From positions 31,299-95,298 of the forward strand of contig NZ_WEGL01000014.1 of assembly GCF_009604455.1 (NCBI RefSeq): a stretch of DNA of 64,000 nt, written 5' to 3'. The stretch is from Streptomyces sp. RB17. GTDB taxonomy: Bacteria > Actinomycetota > Actinomycetes > Streptomycetales > Streptomycetaceae. Below the pieces are notes generated by a model, which was not told where the DNA came from, searched no databases, and worked only from the letters and a program-made list of their open reading frames with translations. Shown here piece by piece: positions 9,034 to 17,875 of the stretch. The stretch's first letter is position 1. Each line of letters starts with the position of its first letter. A program made the position numbers and the translations under genes.

Positions 9034-12000
9034 TCAGTAGGAGAACTGCTGGATCTGGCTGCCGTCACCTGCGTACGTCCAGGCGGTCCGGGTTGCCGGG
9101 TCAAGCTGGATGACGCGCTCGCGATGCGTTTCGAGCCGGCCGTTCCAGGTGCCGAACAGCGGATACTCGACGCCGGTCACGGTGCCCACTGTCCTGCCCG
9201 ACTTCAGGTCGACGACGAGGATGCGACCGGTCGCGTTGTTGTCGCCGAAACCGTACTGCTGAAAGCCGCCCGTCGGCTTCAGGTCGGGGAACCGGAAGGC
9301 GAACAGCCCCAGTTGGTGCACGCCGTCGACGGCGAGCGCGAGGGGCGCCTGCCCGGTTCCGAGACTCACCTGGTCCCCGCTGGGCAACTGCGCGAAGTAC
9401 CCGGTGCCGGGGAAGTTGACGCTGTACGAGTGGTACCACGTCTCGTAGAGGTTGCCCTTCTGGTCGGCGGCGAGGTCGCCGGCGCACGGGCTTCCTCCCT
9501 GGCTGGTAGTGACCGTTCCGTCGTCCAGGCTGACCGCGGACATGGTGCCGGACCCGATCCCGGCCAGGCAGTTGACGGTGGTCCCGGTTTTCTGCGCGTA
9601 GAAGACACCGGTCGACTCGTCCACGTCCAGCAGGCCGTACGTGGACCGGCCGTTCGTGGTGGGTTCGAGCTGGAGCGGTGTCCCCTCAGTGCCGGTCGCT
9701 GTGTCCACGGGGAGCACGAAGCCCGCGTGGTCGCTCGAACGGTAGGCGAGCACCGCTGCGCGGTGGCGCTCGGCGTCCACCCGCCCGCCCGTCACGACGT
9801 ACTGGTCGTCGACCTTGACGCGGCTGCCGACCGCGTCGCCGGTGCTCGTGTCGTAGGTCTCGAGCCACTGCTCGCCGGTGGTGGTCTGCTTGTGCAGGAC
9901 CAGCGTGTGGTGGGTGGAGTCGACGCCGAACGCCTCGTAGATGGAGCCGTACGCGGGGTCGCTGGTCAACTGCCGCCCATAGGTTCCGGTGGTGGCATCG
10001 TAGTCGTACACCGACCCTTCACCGGTGGGGCTTTCAACCGCCGCGACGGACGTTCCGCCGGGGACGATCGCGAAGTCGGTCAGGTTGGTGCTGTCAGGGG
10101 CCGCTCCGTCGTCGAATCCCAGCAGTGACGTCGGCGAAGCCTGCCCGATGGTCCTGCCGTGCCGGTCGACGGCGAACACCCGCAGGTCGTAGGTGACCGA
10201 CGAGGGCAGCTTGAGCGCGACGGCGTCGAGTTCCACCGTGCCCCGCGTGCCGTCCAACGAACGGTCGAGCGTGGCCGGGCTGTCCACCCCGTCGTGGTCG
10301 CGCGTGGTGCCGTTCTGGTTGCTGACCAGGTTGTACGAGTTGTACATGTTCGGCCCGGGCGCGGAGAACTCCAGCATCGTGCCGGTGGCACCCTCGACCC
10401 GCGACACGTCGTAGTGAACCGAGAACCGCGGTGCGGACCTGCCGATGCCCAGCAGGTGACCGAACTCTCTCGATGCCTTCGCGGCCAGGACCGGCGCTTC
10501 CGGGCGTTGCGAGGGATCACTGCCATTGACCCGGATCGAGGCGAACTCCCCGTACTCCGGGCCGCCCTTGGAACCACCCGTGGGGCTCTGCAGGACACCG
10601 ATCCCGTAGATTCCTCCGCCAGCCGAGAAGGCGTCGGCCGGGACGGTGACCGTTCCGCGAAGTGCTGACAGCGGGGCGGTGTAGGAGGCGGACAAGATGG
10701 GTGCCAGTGCGGGGTTCCAGTGGCCGACTCCCGACACGACCAGCTGGGGCGAGCTGACGTTCCGCACTCCGGTGAGGTCGTAGCTCACCTGAACGGAGTG
10801 TCCCGTCCCGAGGACGGGCTGGACCACCGGGGCGAGCGCCTCGGCGTAGCCGCCGTCGGTGGGGCCGAAGGTCAGCTCGTGCGTCGCCGACGTCAGCACC
10901 TGCCGCCCGCGGCGAACCTCGAAGGTGAGCGAGACCTGACGGTCAGTCGTGGCAACGACCGGCAGTCCGGCAGCCGTCAGCATCTGCCTGGGCATCAGCC
11001 GGATCGCCGGCACATCGGAGGTGAACTCGTGATCCCCGATGCGCAGCGCATAGCCGGTGGCTTTCCGGTCGGCCAGGCCGATCACGTCGGCGCCGATGGT
11101 CACCGGCCCCACCAGTCCCTCACCGGTGCCGCCGGAGCCCGTGGCCGGCCCGGCCAGGTCGATGCGTCCGGGGTCGGTGGCCTCCAGGTACGAGGCACCG
11201 AGCCCGCCGATGGTCTGGCGATGCGCCACTGAGAGCCGGACGATCCGGGGTGTGCCCGCGCCGGCCTGGCTGCCGTGTGCCTTGGCCAGGACCGCCTGCA
11301 CCGCGGCCGTGATGTCGAGCTGCGGGCCGACGTGCAGCGGCTGGTCGATCTGCGGCGGAGTGGGCACGGCTCGGCCGGTGCGCTCCAGCAGCGAGCGGAC
11401 GTCCTCGGGCGATGGGTGCTGACCGGTCAGCCGGGAGGTCTGCAGCACGACCGCGGCGGCGGCCGCGATCTCGGGCGCGGACGCCGAAGTCCCTCCGCTG
11501 AGGACCTCCGACACCGACTGCGCGGTCTGGCCCTGGTGCTCGAAGGCGGGGATGCCGTCACTGGGCGCCGAGACGTCCACACGCGTGCCGAAACCCGAGG
11601 AGAAGATCCCGGAACCGTTGAGCCTGGTGGTCGCCCAGGTTCCGTCGGCCGACGCGGCCCCGCCGCTCTGCGGCGGAACAGACAGCGTGTCGTCGGTCGT
11701 GGTGCCGCCCGCGGCGATCGCTCCGGAGTCCAGCACCTTGCTGGGCGTGGTCGACAGTTGGTCATCGTCGATCCGGGTGGTGTCGGCGGCCTTGCGCGTC
11801 ACGTCGGTGGCGGTGCTGCCGCCGTCCGGCCCGACGGCCGCGTTGGTGTACAGCCTGGTCCCGTCGTTCGACGAGACCACCACGGTGATGCCGTACTGCT
11901 GCACGATCGACGCGATCACGGCCTGCTGGACCGGATCGTCCTCCAGGTACCGCCCGGGGAACCCCGCACCGTCGGTGCCGTAACCGAGGCTGGCGGTGAT

Positions 12001-13215
12001 CACGTCGGGTCGCGGCTGCTGGCGGGCCGCGGCCAGCAGTGCCACCGCGATCTGGCTGAACGTCGGCTGCTGCGGGACGACGAGCCGGTAGTCGGCGCCC
12101 GGGGCGATGCCCAGCAGGTCGGAGTTTCCACTGCCCTGCATGCCGGGGCGCTGCAGTTCGTGCGGAAGCGGCGCCATCACGGAGAAGTCCAGCAGCACCT
12201 CGCCCAGCACGGGATCCTCCCCGTGGGTCGTGCCGGTCGGGTCGAGTGCGCCGGTCGCGTCCGCGGTGTAGGTGGGGATCAACGGCATCGTGGGGATGTC
12301 CAGGTACCGCTGGCCGTCCTGGACCACGGTCGTCGGACCCGTCGGGCCCAGGTTCGGCGTCGACTTGTCGGTGAGGTCGCCGACCGAGACATTGGTGATG
12401 GTCTCACCGGTGCCGGGCAACTGGTCGAACTTCTGCCTGAGCAAGCCGAAGGCGCCCGTCGCGTCGACGCCGCCGGCGTTGAGGAAGCTCTGCAGCGAGT
12501 TGCCGAGAGCCGCGTTGCCGGGCACACCGTCAGATCCGGTCGCACCGCTGTCCTGCCCCTCCGCCGACGCGCCGGGCTTTCCGGCCGTTGCGCTCACCGA
12601 CGAGGGCAGCGGTATGGACCCGGTGTTCATGGGGGAGACGGTCTGGTCGGGCTCGGCGTAGGAGACACCGCTTGTGGCTGCCAGCATCCGGGCAGCCGTC
12701 GCGGTGTCGCCGCCGGCGAGCTTGACGACCTGCACCTTGGACAGGTCGATCGCTCCGGAGCCCAGCTTCGCCCGGGCGGCTGAGCGCAACCGCTGCGCCT
12801 GGGCGGCCGTGAGCCCCGGCACCAGGGGCCGCATGGAGACCGCGTTTGCCCGGTGGAGCGCGGTGTTGACCGCCGTGTCCGAGGTCAGTGGGGTACGGAC
12901 CTGCAGATTGTGCTGCTTGCCGAGCGACTTGCCCGTGACCTGGGTGGTCGAGCCGAGCACCACGAGGACCTGGTGAGGGCTGTTCTTCGCCGACTGCGTC
13001 GGCGTGGGCTTCATGAACGAGCGCCATGGACCGAGCGCTGAGGACCCGGGTGGGGAAGGCAGCGCGGCCCGCGCAGACATGCCTTTCGCGCCGGATTCGG
13101 CCGCTGGCGTCTGCGCTCCGGTAGCCGCCGCGTCCAGCACGGGTGTGCCGAGCAGTACGGCCGCGCTGGCTATGGTGGCGATGCCGCGAGCGATCGCTCG
13201 TCTCCGCCGTTTCAT
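9034..13215 (-). CDS. Very large secreted S8 (subtilisin-like) serine protease
   Basis: A protein of 1,393 residues from ATG 13215. A ribosome-binding site (GTGGAG) and a typical signal peptide (MKRRRRAIARGIATIASAAV) support this start over an ATG 69 bases upstream. A propeptide-like region covers about 60-220. The catalytic domain is about 250-620. Candidate triad residues are Asp in SVGDLTD (~278), His in TTHGEDP (~330) and Ser in SGGTSASAP (~575). The remaining ~770 residues are beta-rich (fibronectin-like and propeller-like strands such as TGTYGRQLTSDPAYGSIYEA). Ordinary subtilases have about 400 residues, so the long C-terminal extension probably serves substrate or surface binding. It is monocistronic with its own terminator. 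The target protein is unknown. Confidence 0.85.
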   Translation of the reverse strand: MKRRRRAIARGIATIASAAVLLGTPVLDAAATGAQTPAAESGAKGMSARAALPSPPGSSALGPWRSFMKPTPTQSAKNSPHQVLVVLGSTTQVTGKSLGKQHNLQVRTPLTSDTAVNTALHRANAVSMRPLVPGLTAAQAQRLRSAARAKLGSGAIDLSKVQVVKLAGGDTATAARMLAATSGVSYAEPDQTVSPMNTGSIPLPSSVSATAGKPGASAEGQDSGATGSDGVPGNAALGNSLQSFLNAGGVDATGAFGLLRQKFDQLPGTGETITNVSVGDLTDKSTPNLGPTGPTTVVQDGQRYLDIPTMPLIPTYTADATGALDPTGTTHGEDPVLGEVLLDFSVMAPLPHELQRPGMQGSGNSDLLGIAPGADYRLVVPQQPTFSQIAVALLAAARQQPRPDVITASLGYGTDGAGFPGRYLEDDPVQQAVIASIVQQYGITVVVSSNDGTRLYTNAAVGPDGGSTATDVTRKAADTTRIDDDQLSTTPSKVLDSGAIAAGGTTTDDTLSVPPQSGGAASADGTWATTRLNGSGIFSSGFGTRVDVSAPSDGIPAFEHQGQTAQSVSEVLSGGTSASAPEIAAAAAVVLQTSRLTGQHPSPEDVRSLLERTGRAVPTPPQIDQPLHVGPQLDITAAVQAVLAKAHGSQAGAGTPRIVRLSVAHRQTIGGLGASYLEATDPGRIDLAGPATGSGGTGEGLVGPVTIGADVIGLADRKATGYALRIGDHEFTSDVPAIRLMPRQMLTAAGLPVVATTDRQVSLTFEVRRGRQVLTSATHELTFGPTDGGYAEALAPVVQPVLGTGHSVQVSYDLTGVRNVSSPQLVVSGVGHWNPALAPILSASYTAPLSALRGTVTVPADAFSAGGGIYGIGVLQSPTGGSKGGPEYGEFASIRVNGSDPSQRPEAPVLAAKASREFGHLLGIGRSAPRFSVHYDVSRVEGATGTMLEFSAPGPNMYNSYNLVSNQNGTTRDHDGVDSPATLDRSLDGTRGTVELDAVALKLPSSVTYDLRVFAVDRHGRTIGQASPTSLLGFDDGAAPDSTNLTDFAIVPGGTSVAAVESPTGEGSVYDYDATTGTYGRQLTSDPAYGSIYEAFGVDSTHHTLVLHKQTTTGEQWLETYDTSTGDAVGSRVKVDDQYVVTGGRVDAERHRAAVLAYRSSDHAGFVLPVDTATGTEGTPLQLEPTTNGRSTYGLLDVDESTGVFYAQKTGTTVNCLAGIGSGTMSAVSLDDGTVTTSQGGSPCAGDLAADQKGNLYETWYHSYSVNFPGTGYFAQLPSGDQVSLGTGQAPLALAVDGVHQLGLFAFRFPDLKPTGGFQQYGFGDNNATGRILVVDLKSGRTVGTVTGVEYPLFGTWNGRLETHRERVIQLDPATRTAWTYAGDGSQIQQFSY

Positions 13216-13534
13216 GGGCGCTCCACTTCTTGCAAGGAACTCGGGGAAGCACAGGGAAGGCGCCGGCCCCCCAACAGCGCCCACGCGGTGGGGAATCTCT
13301 CAACGTCGAAAAGCCCGCACAAGACGACGAGGGTGGCGGACTTCTGTCAACTGGCAGAAAGTCGCCACCGAAATGGCGAGACGGCGTGACATTTGGCGTG
13401 CGGATGGCGGACGCAGCAGGGCGTCTTCACGACGCGTCCGCAGTCTGCCGCGGTGAGGCAGCCCCGAGACCGGTGGCCGATTCGCGGCATGGATGTCATC
13501 CGGAGTTGAAAGATGGAAGTTGACGTCATCGTGC

Positions 13535-14260
13535 TCAACGACGCCTCACAACTCGCCCGGACGACCGCCCCCAGCCTTGACCGCAGGCGACGTTCCGGAG
13601 CCCGCAACGGGTGACCTGGTCGTGCTGGTGCCGACCACGATCAAAGGCGCCGGCGCGGACCAGACGATCACCGACGGCAGCAGCCTCGATGTCGTCGAGT
13701 TCGGGGTCGGTGCCGCCTTCGTGCAGGCGGACCTGGTCGAGGTCGGCGTAGCTGGGGGAGCGGAGCACACCGCCCGCGATCTGCCCGCCGTACAGCTCGC
13801 TGGTCTCGGCCTCCGTCAGCAGGGGCTCGGCGAGGCCGCGGTGGAGGGTGTGCTGGATCAGCCACACGATCTCCGCCGGGTGGGCCGGGCGGAAGGCGAT
13901 GCCCCCGGCGAGCGCGGCCTGAACCCGCGAGGCTTGCTCGCGGTAGGCGTTCACCTCGCGCCGGGCCACCGGTGCCGGCTCGGCCGGTTCGATGCCCTCG
14001 ATCATGCGCAGGGCGATCTCACCCGGATCGACCTGCGCGCACATGCCGTACAGGCGCGGGGCCCCGGAAAGGGAGCGCACCAAGTGGGTGATCCTTGCCA
14101 GTTGTTCGTCGCGGACTGCGGCGGGCACGTAGGTGCCCTGGACGGTCTCCTCGCGCTGGCCTTGTGCGTCCGGGCCGGGGTGAAGGCGGTAGACGGCCCA
14201 CACGCTGGCTTGCGTCGACCACACCAGGTGCCCGGCGATGTGCCGGATCGGAACCCTCAG
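13535..14260 (-). pseudogene. VirB4/TraC-like conjugation ATPase, N-terminal fragment
   Basis: Minus-strand frame beginning RVPIRHIAGHLVWSTQASVWAVYRL, the usual N-terminus of the actinobacterial conjugative-element ATP-binding (VirB4-like) protein. It continues through LYGMCAQVDPGEIALRMIEG to about 13670, after which similarity fades. The Walker motifs are absent because the ATPase half is lost. Sister genes of this cluster overlap by ATGA or GTGA. Here the overlap reads CTGA (14260-14257), so the ATG start may have mutated to CTG. It is the last recognisable gene of a decayed conjugative element that continues to about 15.7 kb. Function is assumed lost. Confidence 0.65.
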
Positions 14261-14877
14261 CGTGCGCCCCCTTGCTGGGCGAGCGCGAGCAGCTGCTGCA
14301 CACCTGACACCGGCCCGGCTGCCACCGCGGGAGCAACTGGCTGTGTGCGGCGGGGTGCGGGCGAGCGGTGTCGGGCCGGGTTCGGGTGCGGCGCCCGGGC
14401 TGGGCGCCGCTGAACGGCGGGGGAGGGTGCGGCCTGCGCGTCGGGGCCGGGCGCGGGCGTGTCCTCGATGGTGAAGCCGCCGAGCAGGGGGTGGGGAGCG
14501 CGGTCGCGGGCGGCCCGCCCGCCGATCCGCCCTCCACGGGGCTGATCGCGGGCGGCCCGCCCGCCGATCCGCCCTCCACGGGGCTGCCGGCCAAGCAGCA
14601 CCCACCCCAACGCGGCCTGCACCGGTGCACGGCCGGCGATCTTCGGCCGGCGCACCATCCAGATGACCAAGACCCACCCGAAGAGGGGGACCGGCCCCAT
14701 CCACGACTACCAGCCGATGGTCTTGACCAGCAGGAAGCCGCCGCCGACGGCGACCGCGGTCTGTGCGGGGGTGTAGGGGCCGAGGGGGATCTTCCAGTCG
14801 GCGACCTTGCCCAGCACCCACGGGTGGCGGCGGGCGGTGGTGTTGAAGCGGCCCACCCGCGCCGCGGCCGCGGTCAC
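14257..14877 (-). pseudogene. PrgI-like conjugation membrane protein with in-frame amber stop
   Basis: Starts at GTG 14877, overlapping the upstream gene by GTGA. It reads VGRFNTTARRHPWVLGKVAD, IPLGPYTPAQTAVAVGGGFL, then GW-stop(TAG, 14709-14707)-SWMGPVPLFGWVLVIWMVRR in the same frame. It ends LGGFTIEDTPAPGP...QQLLALAQQGGAR at 14257. Two hydrophobic segments flank the stop, consistent with the small two-span PrgI-like component found before VirB4 in actinobacterial elements. The amber most simply replaces a sense codon in a dead gene. A 42-bp tandem duplication (14504-14586) doubles a PRGGRIGGRAARD motif. A related copy lies at 44.4-44.7 kb. Confidence 0.6.
14504..14587. repeat. 42-bp tandem duplication
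   Basis: Two adjacent units, 14504-14545 and 14546-14587, agree over at least the first 41 bases. The unit encodes 14 residues (PRGGRIGGRAARD-type) in the PrgI-like gene. The sister scar near 44.55 kb has only one copy, so this looks like a local duplication. Confidence 0.9.
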
Positions 14878-15215
14878 AGCCGGCCTCCGACACCCGGCGA
14901 GTGGTCACCAGAGGCGGGGAGTTCGGACCGGACGACCCCAGGAACGGCGGGCGCACCCTTGGACGGGTTCTTCACCTCGTCCTCGAACATGTTCGCCAGG
15001 CTGGCGCGAGAGTTGTACAGACCGAGCGCGATCACCATCAGCAGCAGGGCACCGATCCCGGCCTTGAGGCTGAACCTCTGGATCGTGATCACGACGACGA
15101 GGCAGACGAGACCGGTCTGCAGCCCCTTGGTCGCCCACTCCTTGAACATAGTGATCCAGGAGTTGCCGAGGTCGTCCAGCTGCCCGGCGAGCACCACGCT
15201 GTGGATGGTGTTCAT
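14874..15215 (-). CDS. Small conjugative-element membrane protein (VirB2/TrbC-like position)
   Basis: A protein of 113 residues from ATG 15215, whose ATGA overlaps the stop of the upstream TcpC-like gene. Its own stop overlaps the GTG of the PrgI-like gene. It has an amphipathic N-terminus (MNTIHSVVLAGQLDDLGNSW) and two hydrophobic segments (GLVCLVVVITIQRF and AGIGALLLMVIALGLYNS), followed by a charged tail. Position between TcpC-like and PrgI/VirB4-like genes, together with size and topology, suggests a small membrane subunit of the transfer channel. I do not recognise a named family with certainty. The frame is intact although its neighbours are damaged. Confidence 0.6.
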   Translation of the reverse strand: MNTIHSVVLAGQLDDLGNSWITMFKEWATKGLQTGLVCLVVVITIQRFSLKAGIGALLLMVIALGLYNSRASLANMFEDEVKNPSKGAPAVPGVVRSELPASGDHSPGVGGRL

Positions 15216-15735
15216 CGGGAACTCCCGTCCTGGGCAGTCCCGGACTCCAGGGCGGTGGCTTCCCACCGGCCCGAGCGGGCCTTGAGCGTGAGCTCGTAGG
15301 CCGGCGGCCACCGGCCGGCCGCGTCCCGGGCTTCCACCTCGGCGAGGACGCGCACCGTCGTGCCGTCCGCCGGCACCTGTTCGGCGGCTGCGGCCTCTTC
15401 GATGGCGGACAGCTGCTGGAGGGAGAGTGCCGTGTACGGGGCGGGGGAGACGGCGGTGAGCTTCACGCCGGGGGCGAGGTAGCGGCTCACCTCGCCGGCA
15501 CCGGTCAGGTAGGCGCCGAGGAACTCCGCGACGGCGGAGGACAGATCACCCTCCGGGACGGTCACCCGGTACGGCGACTTCGGCACCCCGGCCCGGGCCG
15601 GGCCGGCCACCACGCCGGGCGCACCGGTCACCGTGAATGAGGCGCCCGCCCGGTCGGCGACCACCGGGATGGCGTAGTAGCGCAACCGTCCGTCGGCGTA
15701 CTGCGCAGCCACCGTCACCGCCCACGCGCCGCCTT
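15212..15735 (-). pseudogene. TcpC-like conjugative transfer protein, C-terminal part
   Basis: The readable part begins near GGAWAVTVAAQYADGRLRYY and runs through VTVPEGDLSSAVAEFLGAYL, VSRYLAPGVKLTAVSPAPY and YELTLKARSGRWEATALES to a stop at 15212. This matches the C-terminal (NTF2-like) domains of TcpC/VirB8-type proteins that contact the transfer ATPase. The frame stays open upstream to 16084, but that part has no transmembrane anchor and looks out of frame, so the N-terminus is probably lost or frameshifted. It is first in the coupled series TcpC-like, small membrane protein, PrgI-like, VirB4-like. Confidence 0.55.
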
Positions 15736-15851
15736 CGCGCTGCGCACCGCCGTCACGGACTGCGGCTTCGACTGCGTACCCGCTGCCGGATTGGGCAGCT
15801 CGACGTCCGGCGCCCCACACCTGGAAGCCACCGTCCCCGTCGGCCGCGCCA

Positions 15852-16187
15852 TCAACCCCGTCTCCAGCACGAACTGGGAGGGCACCGGTGTGCAGCCGGA
15901 CATCCCTTGCGCCGCTGCTGACTCCCTCGACCACGCACACGCGCTGGCCCTCGCCCGACTGGCAGGCTGACCCAGTCCAGCTCACCGACAGCCAGGCGGA
16001 AGCTGCTAGCCGGGTTGCTCCGTACCCAGCCCTCCGGCGCCGCCTGGTCATCGAACGTGACCCGCTTCGGGGTGATATCCACAAACGCTCTCCGACCAGG
16101 GCGGGAGGCTGCGACCTCCGCGATCAGCCGTCGCCCCAGGCGTAGTGCGCTCAGCTTGTCGGTGGGCCATGTTGATCGCTCATTCAC
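15852..16187 (-). CDS. Unrecognised small ORF upstream of the conjugation genes
   Basis: A possible 111-residue ORF from ATG 16187 with coding-like stretches (VDITPKRVTFDDQAAPEGW and FRLAVGELDWVSLPVGRG) and a less convincing arginine-rich end. It lies directly upstream of, and in the same direction as, the conjugation remnants, so it may be an element gene or the frameshifted start of the TcpC-like gene. No family recognised. Confidence 0.3.
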   Translation of the reverse strand: MNERSTWPTDKLSALRLGRRLIAEVAASRPGRRAFVDITPKRVTFDDQAAPEGWVRSNPASSFRLAVGELDWVSLPVGRGPARVRGRGSQQRRKGCPAAHRCPPSSCWRRG

Positions 16188-16327
16188 GGATGCTCATCCT
16201 GACGGTCACGATCGAACGGCGCCATGGGTTTCACGGCGGTCCCGACCAGCGCGGCGACTGTGCACCCACGCCGGCACTGCGACACGAGCCAGGTCCAGAC
16301 TCACGCCATGAGGTTGAAAAGCGCTCC

Positions 16328-16903
16328 ATGTCCGACTGCCTGATCCCCGGCGGGTCCGACTACGACGGCATCAGCGAGGACGCCATGCGCTGGAGGCCCG
16401 AGGAGCAGCACGACCGCGCCGACGCGCTCACGGAGCTGCTCGGCGGCGAAGCCGACGTCATCCACGCCTACACTCGCGCCCAGTCCATCGCCGAGGGGGC
16501 CCCGGTGGCCGCCCTGGCCGACACGACCGACCGCGACGCGGCGAAGGAAGTCCTATTCCGGCTGCGGCTGATGCACCCCGAGATCACCATCGTCTGGGCC
16601 GACTCCGCCTACGCCGGACAGCTCATCGACTGGGCGAGGAGGAACCTGAACCTGACGCTCAAGACCGTCAGCCGGCCGAAGAACACCGCCGGGTTCGCCG
16701 TCCTGCCGCGCCGCTGGGTGGTGGAGAGGTCGCTGGCCTGGATCATGGACGCGCGCCGGCACGCCCGGGACTACGAACGGCTCATCCAGCATTCGGAATC
16801 GTTGATCACCTGGGCCGCCATCACGCTCATGACCAGGCGCATCACCCGCCGGACATCGCGCTGGAGCGGACAGCCGGCCTCCCGCGAAGCCGAGCGAGAT
16901 TGA
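16328..16903 (+). pseudogene. Chimera: DUF6573-like N-terminus fused to IS5-family transposase C-terminus
   Basis: The open frame from ATG 16328 reads MSDCLIPGGSDYDGISEDAM and ADVIHAYTRAQSIAEG, typical of small DUF6573 proteins carried by actinobacterial mobile elements. From about 16505 it becomes a DDE transposase of the IS5 type: DRDAAKEVLFRLRLMHPEIT, ADSAYAGQLIDW, LKTVSRPKNTAGFAVLPRRW, ERSLAWIMDARRHARDYERL. This part keeps the second catalytic Asp and the Glu region but lacks the first Asp domain. The fusion is in frame, presumably by chance, after an IS inserted in or deleted into the element gene. Function is unlikely. Confidence 0.75.
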
Positions 16904-16910
16904 TCGTTGT

Positions 16911-16932
16911 GAAGGTGGTGGTGGCCACCTTC
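16911..16932. terminator. 8-bp hairpin after the transposase fragment
   Basis: GAAGGTGG (16911-16918) and CCACCTTC (16925-16932) pair around six bases, directly after the stop at 16903. It is a weak terminator or part of an old IS end. Confidence 0.4.
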
Positions 16933-17063
16933 GCCCACAGGCGCCGCAGTCTGCGGCCGCAATCCACTCGCCCAGCAAAGACCTGGCCTGCGACGGTCCT
17001 TGGCCTGATAGCCGTTTGATGACCGGCCCCACGCGGCTTGACATGCCGCATTAGGGATCAATG

Positions 17064-17282
17064 TCAGGCCGGGTTGTCCGTCGTTTCCGTCCGGTCAGGA
17101 CGGAAGATTTCCTCGATGGTCAGTCCGAAGACGTCGGCGATAGTGAACGCCAGAGGCAGGCTGGGGTCGTATCGCTCGGTTTCGATGGCGTTGATGGCCT
17201 GCCGGGAGACGTGGCACCGGTCGGCCAGGTCGGCCTGGCTCCACCGGCGTGCTGCTCGCAGTTCGCGCAGTCGGTTCTTCAC
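17064..17282 (-). CDS. XRE-family HTH regulator
   Basis: A protein of 72 residues from GTG 17282. It is essentially one helix-turn-helix: LRELRAARRWSQADLADRCH, VSRQAINAIETERYDPSLPL, then IADVFGLTIEEIF and a short acidic tail. This is the compact Cro/CI-like type that usually travels with a small membrane protein. Here that partner (17292-17699) lies upstream, nine bases away in the same transcript. The likely operator is the GTAAGGT inverted repeat over the promoter at 17706-17745, which would make this an autoregulated pair. The target signal is unknown. Confidence 0.85.
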   Translation of the reverse strand: MKNRLRELRAARRWSQADLADRCHVSRQAINAIETERYDPSLPLAFTIADVFGLTIEEIFRPDRTETTDNPA

Positions 17283-17291
17283 GATGCGCCG

Positions 17292-17699
17292 TCACCGGTG
17301 CAGGCGGGTACGCAGGTCCGCGATCGTCAGCCAGAGACCCACGCCGCCGAGGAGGATCGCCTCCGCGAGCTGATGCAGCTGGATGATGCCAGCGGCATCG
17401 AGCAGGGTAGCCACTTGCAGTCCTACGAGGACTGCGGCGAACGCGATGGCCATGCTCTCCAACTGAATCCTGCGCAGGTATTCGTCCGCGCGCCGGAATG
17501 CCCGCCACAGCACCCAGACGATTGCGAGGGTGAAGACGGCGGTGGTCGCGATCCACCAAGCCTTCTGGCCGGTGCTCGGATCGGGGTTACTGCCCAGCGC
17601 GAGGGCTACCACGCCCAACGTGGACACGGGTATGCCGTCGACGAGCACAGCACGGCGGGCCGCACGCGTCATCTGGTCCTGCTGCACCTGGTCTGTCAT
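17292..17699 (-). CDS. Four-helix membrane protein paired with the XRE regulator
   Basis: A protein of 135 residues from ATG 17699. An upstream ATG at 17726 is rejected because it would lie upstream of the predicted transcription start. There are four hydrophobic segments (VSTLGVVALALGS, WIATTAVFTLAIVWVLW, ESMAIAFAAVLVGLQVA, AEAILLGGVGLWLTIAD). The layout resembles DUF2178-type proteins encoded beside small XRE regulators. The promoter -10 ends only six bases before the ATG, so the mRNA is probably leaderless. Role unknown; a membrane sensor or target of the regulator is a guess from pairing alone. Confidence 0.75.
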   Translation of the reverse strand: MTDQVQQDQMTRAARRAVLVDGIPVSTLGVVALALGSNPDPSTGQKAWWIATTAVFTLAIVWVLWRAFRRADEYLRRIQLESMAIAFAAVLVGLQVATLLDAAGIIQLHQLAEAILLGGVGLWLTIADLRTRLHR

Positions 17700-17705
17700 G
17701 CGATG

Positions 17706-17745
17706 AATGTAAGGTGTCCCTTCCATTGAGTCAAGCGAACCTTAC
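17706..17745 (-). promoter_or_regulatory. Strong promoter with overlapping inverted repeat; leaderless start
   Basis: Minus strand: TTGACT (17734-17729), 17-bp spacer, TACATT (17711-17706), then ATG at 17699. Arms GTAAGGT (17709-17715) and ACCTTAC (17739-17745), 30 bp apart centre to centre, bracket the promoter. They are a probable operator for the XRE protein. Confidence 0.7.
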
Positions 17746-17875
17746 TTAACGGAATGGACCCCTTACACAGCAACTCCGGCCCAGACCCGAGGATCCCGAC
17801 TCCTCCCAGTGACCGGGTCACGGTTAAACCAGCCGTCCAACCCTCGGCGCCTAGGTTCAGGAACAGGCACTCAGC

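Noticed and set aside
11275..12783. Long plus-strand frame opposite the S8 protease
   Set aside because: No motif and a shadow-type composition. The minus frame has the subtilase triad.
13535..16903. A functional integrative conjugative element
   Set aside because: The ATPase half of VirB4, relaxase, integrase, replication genes and attachment sites are all missing, and several genes are broken.
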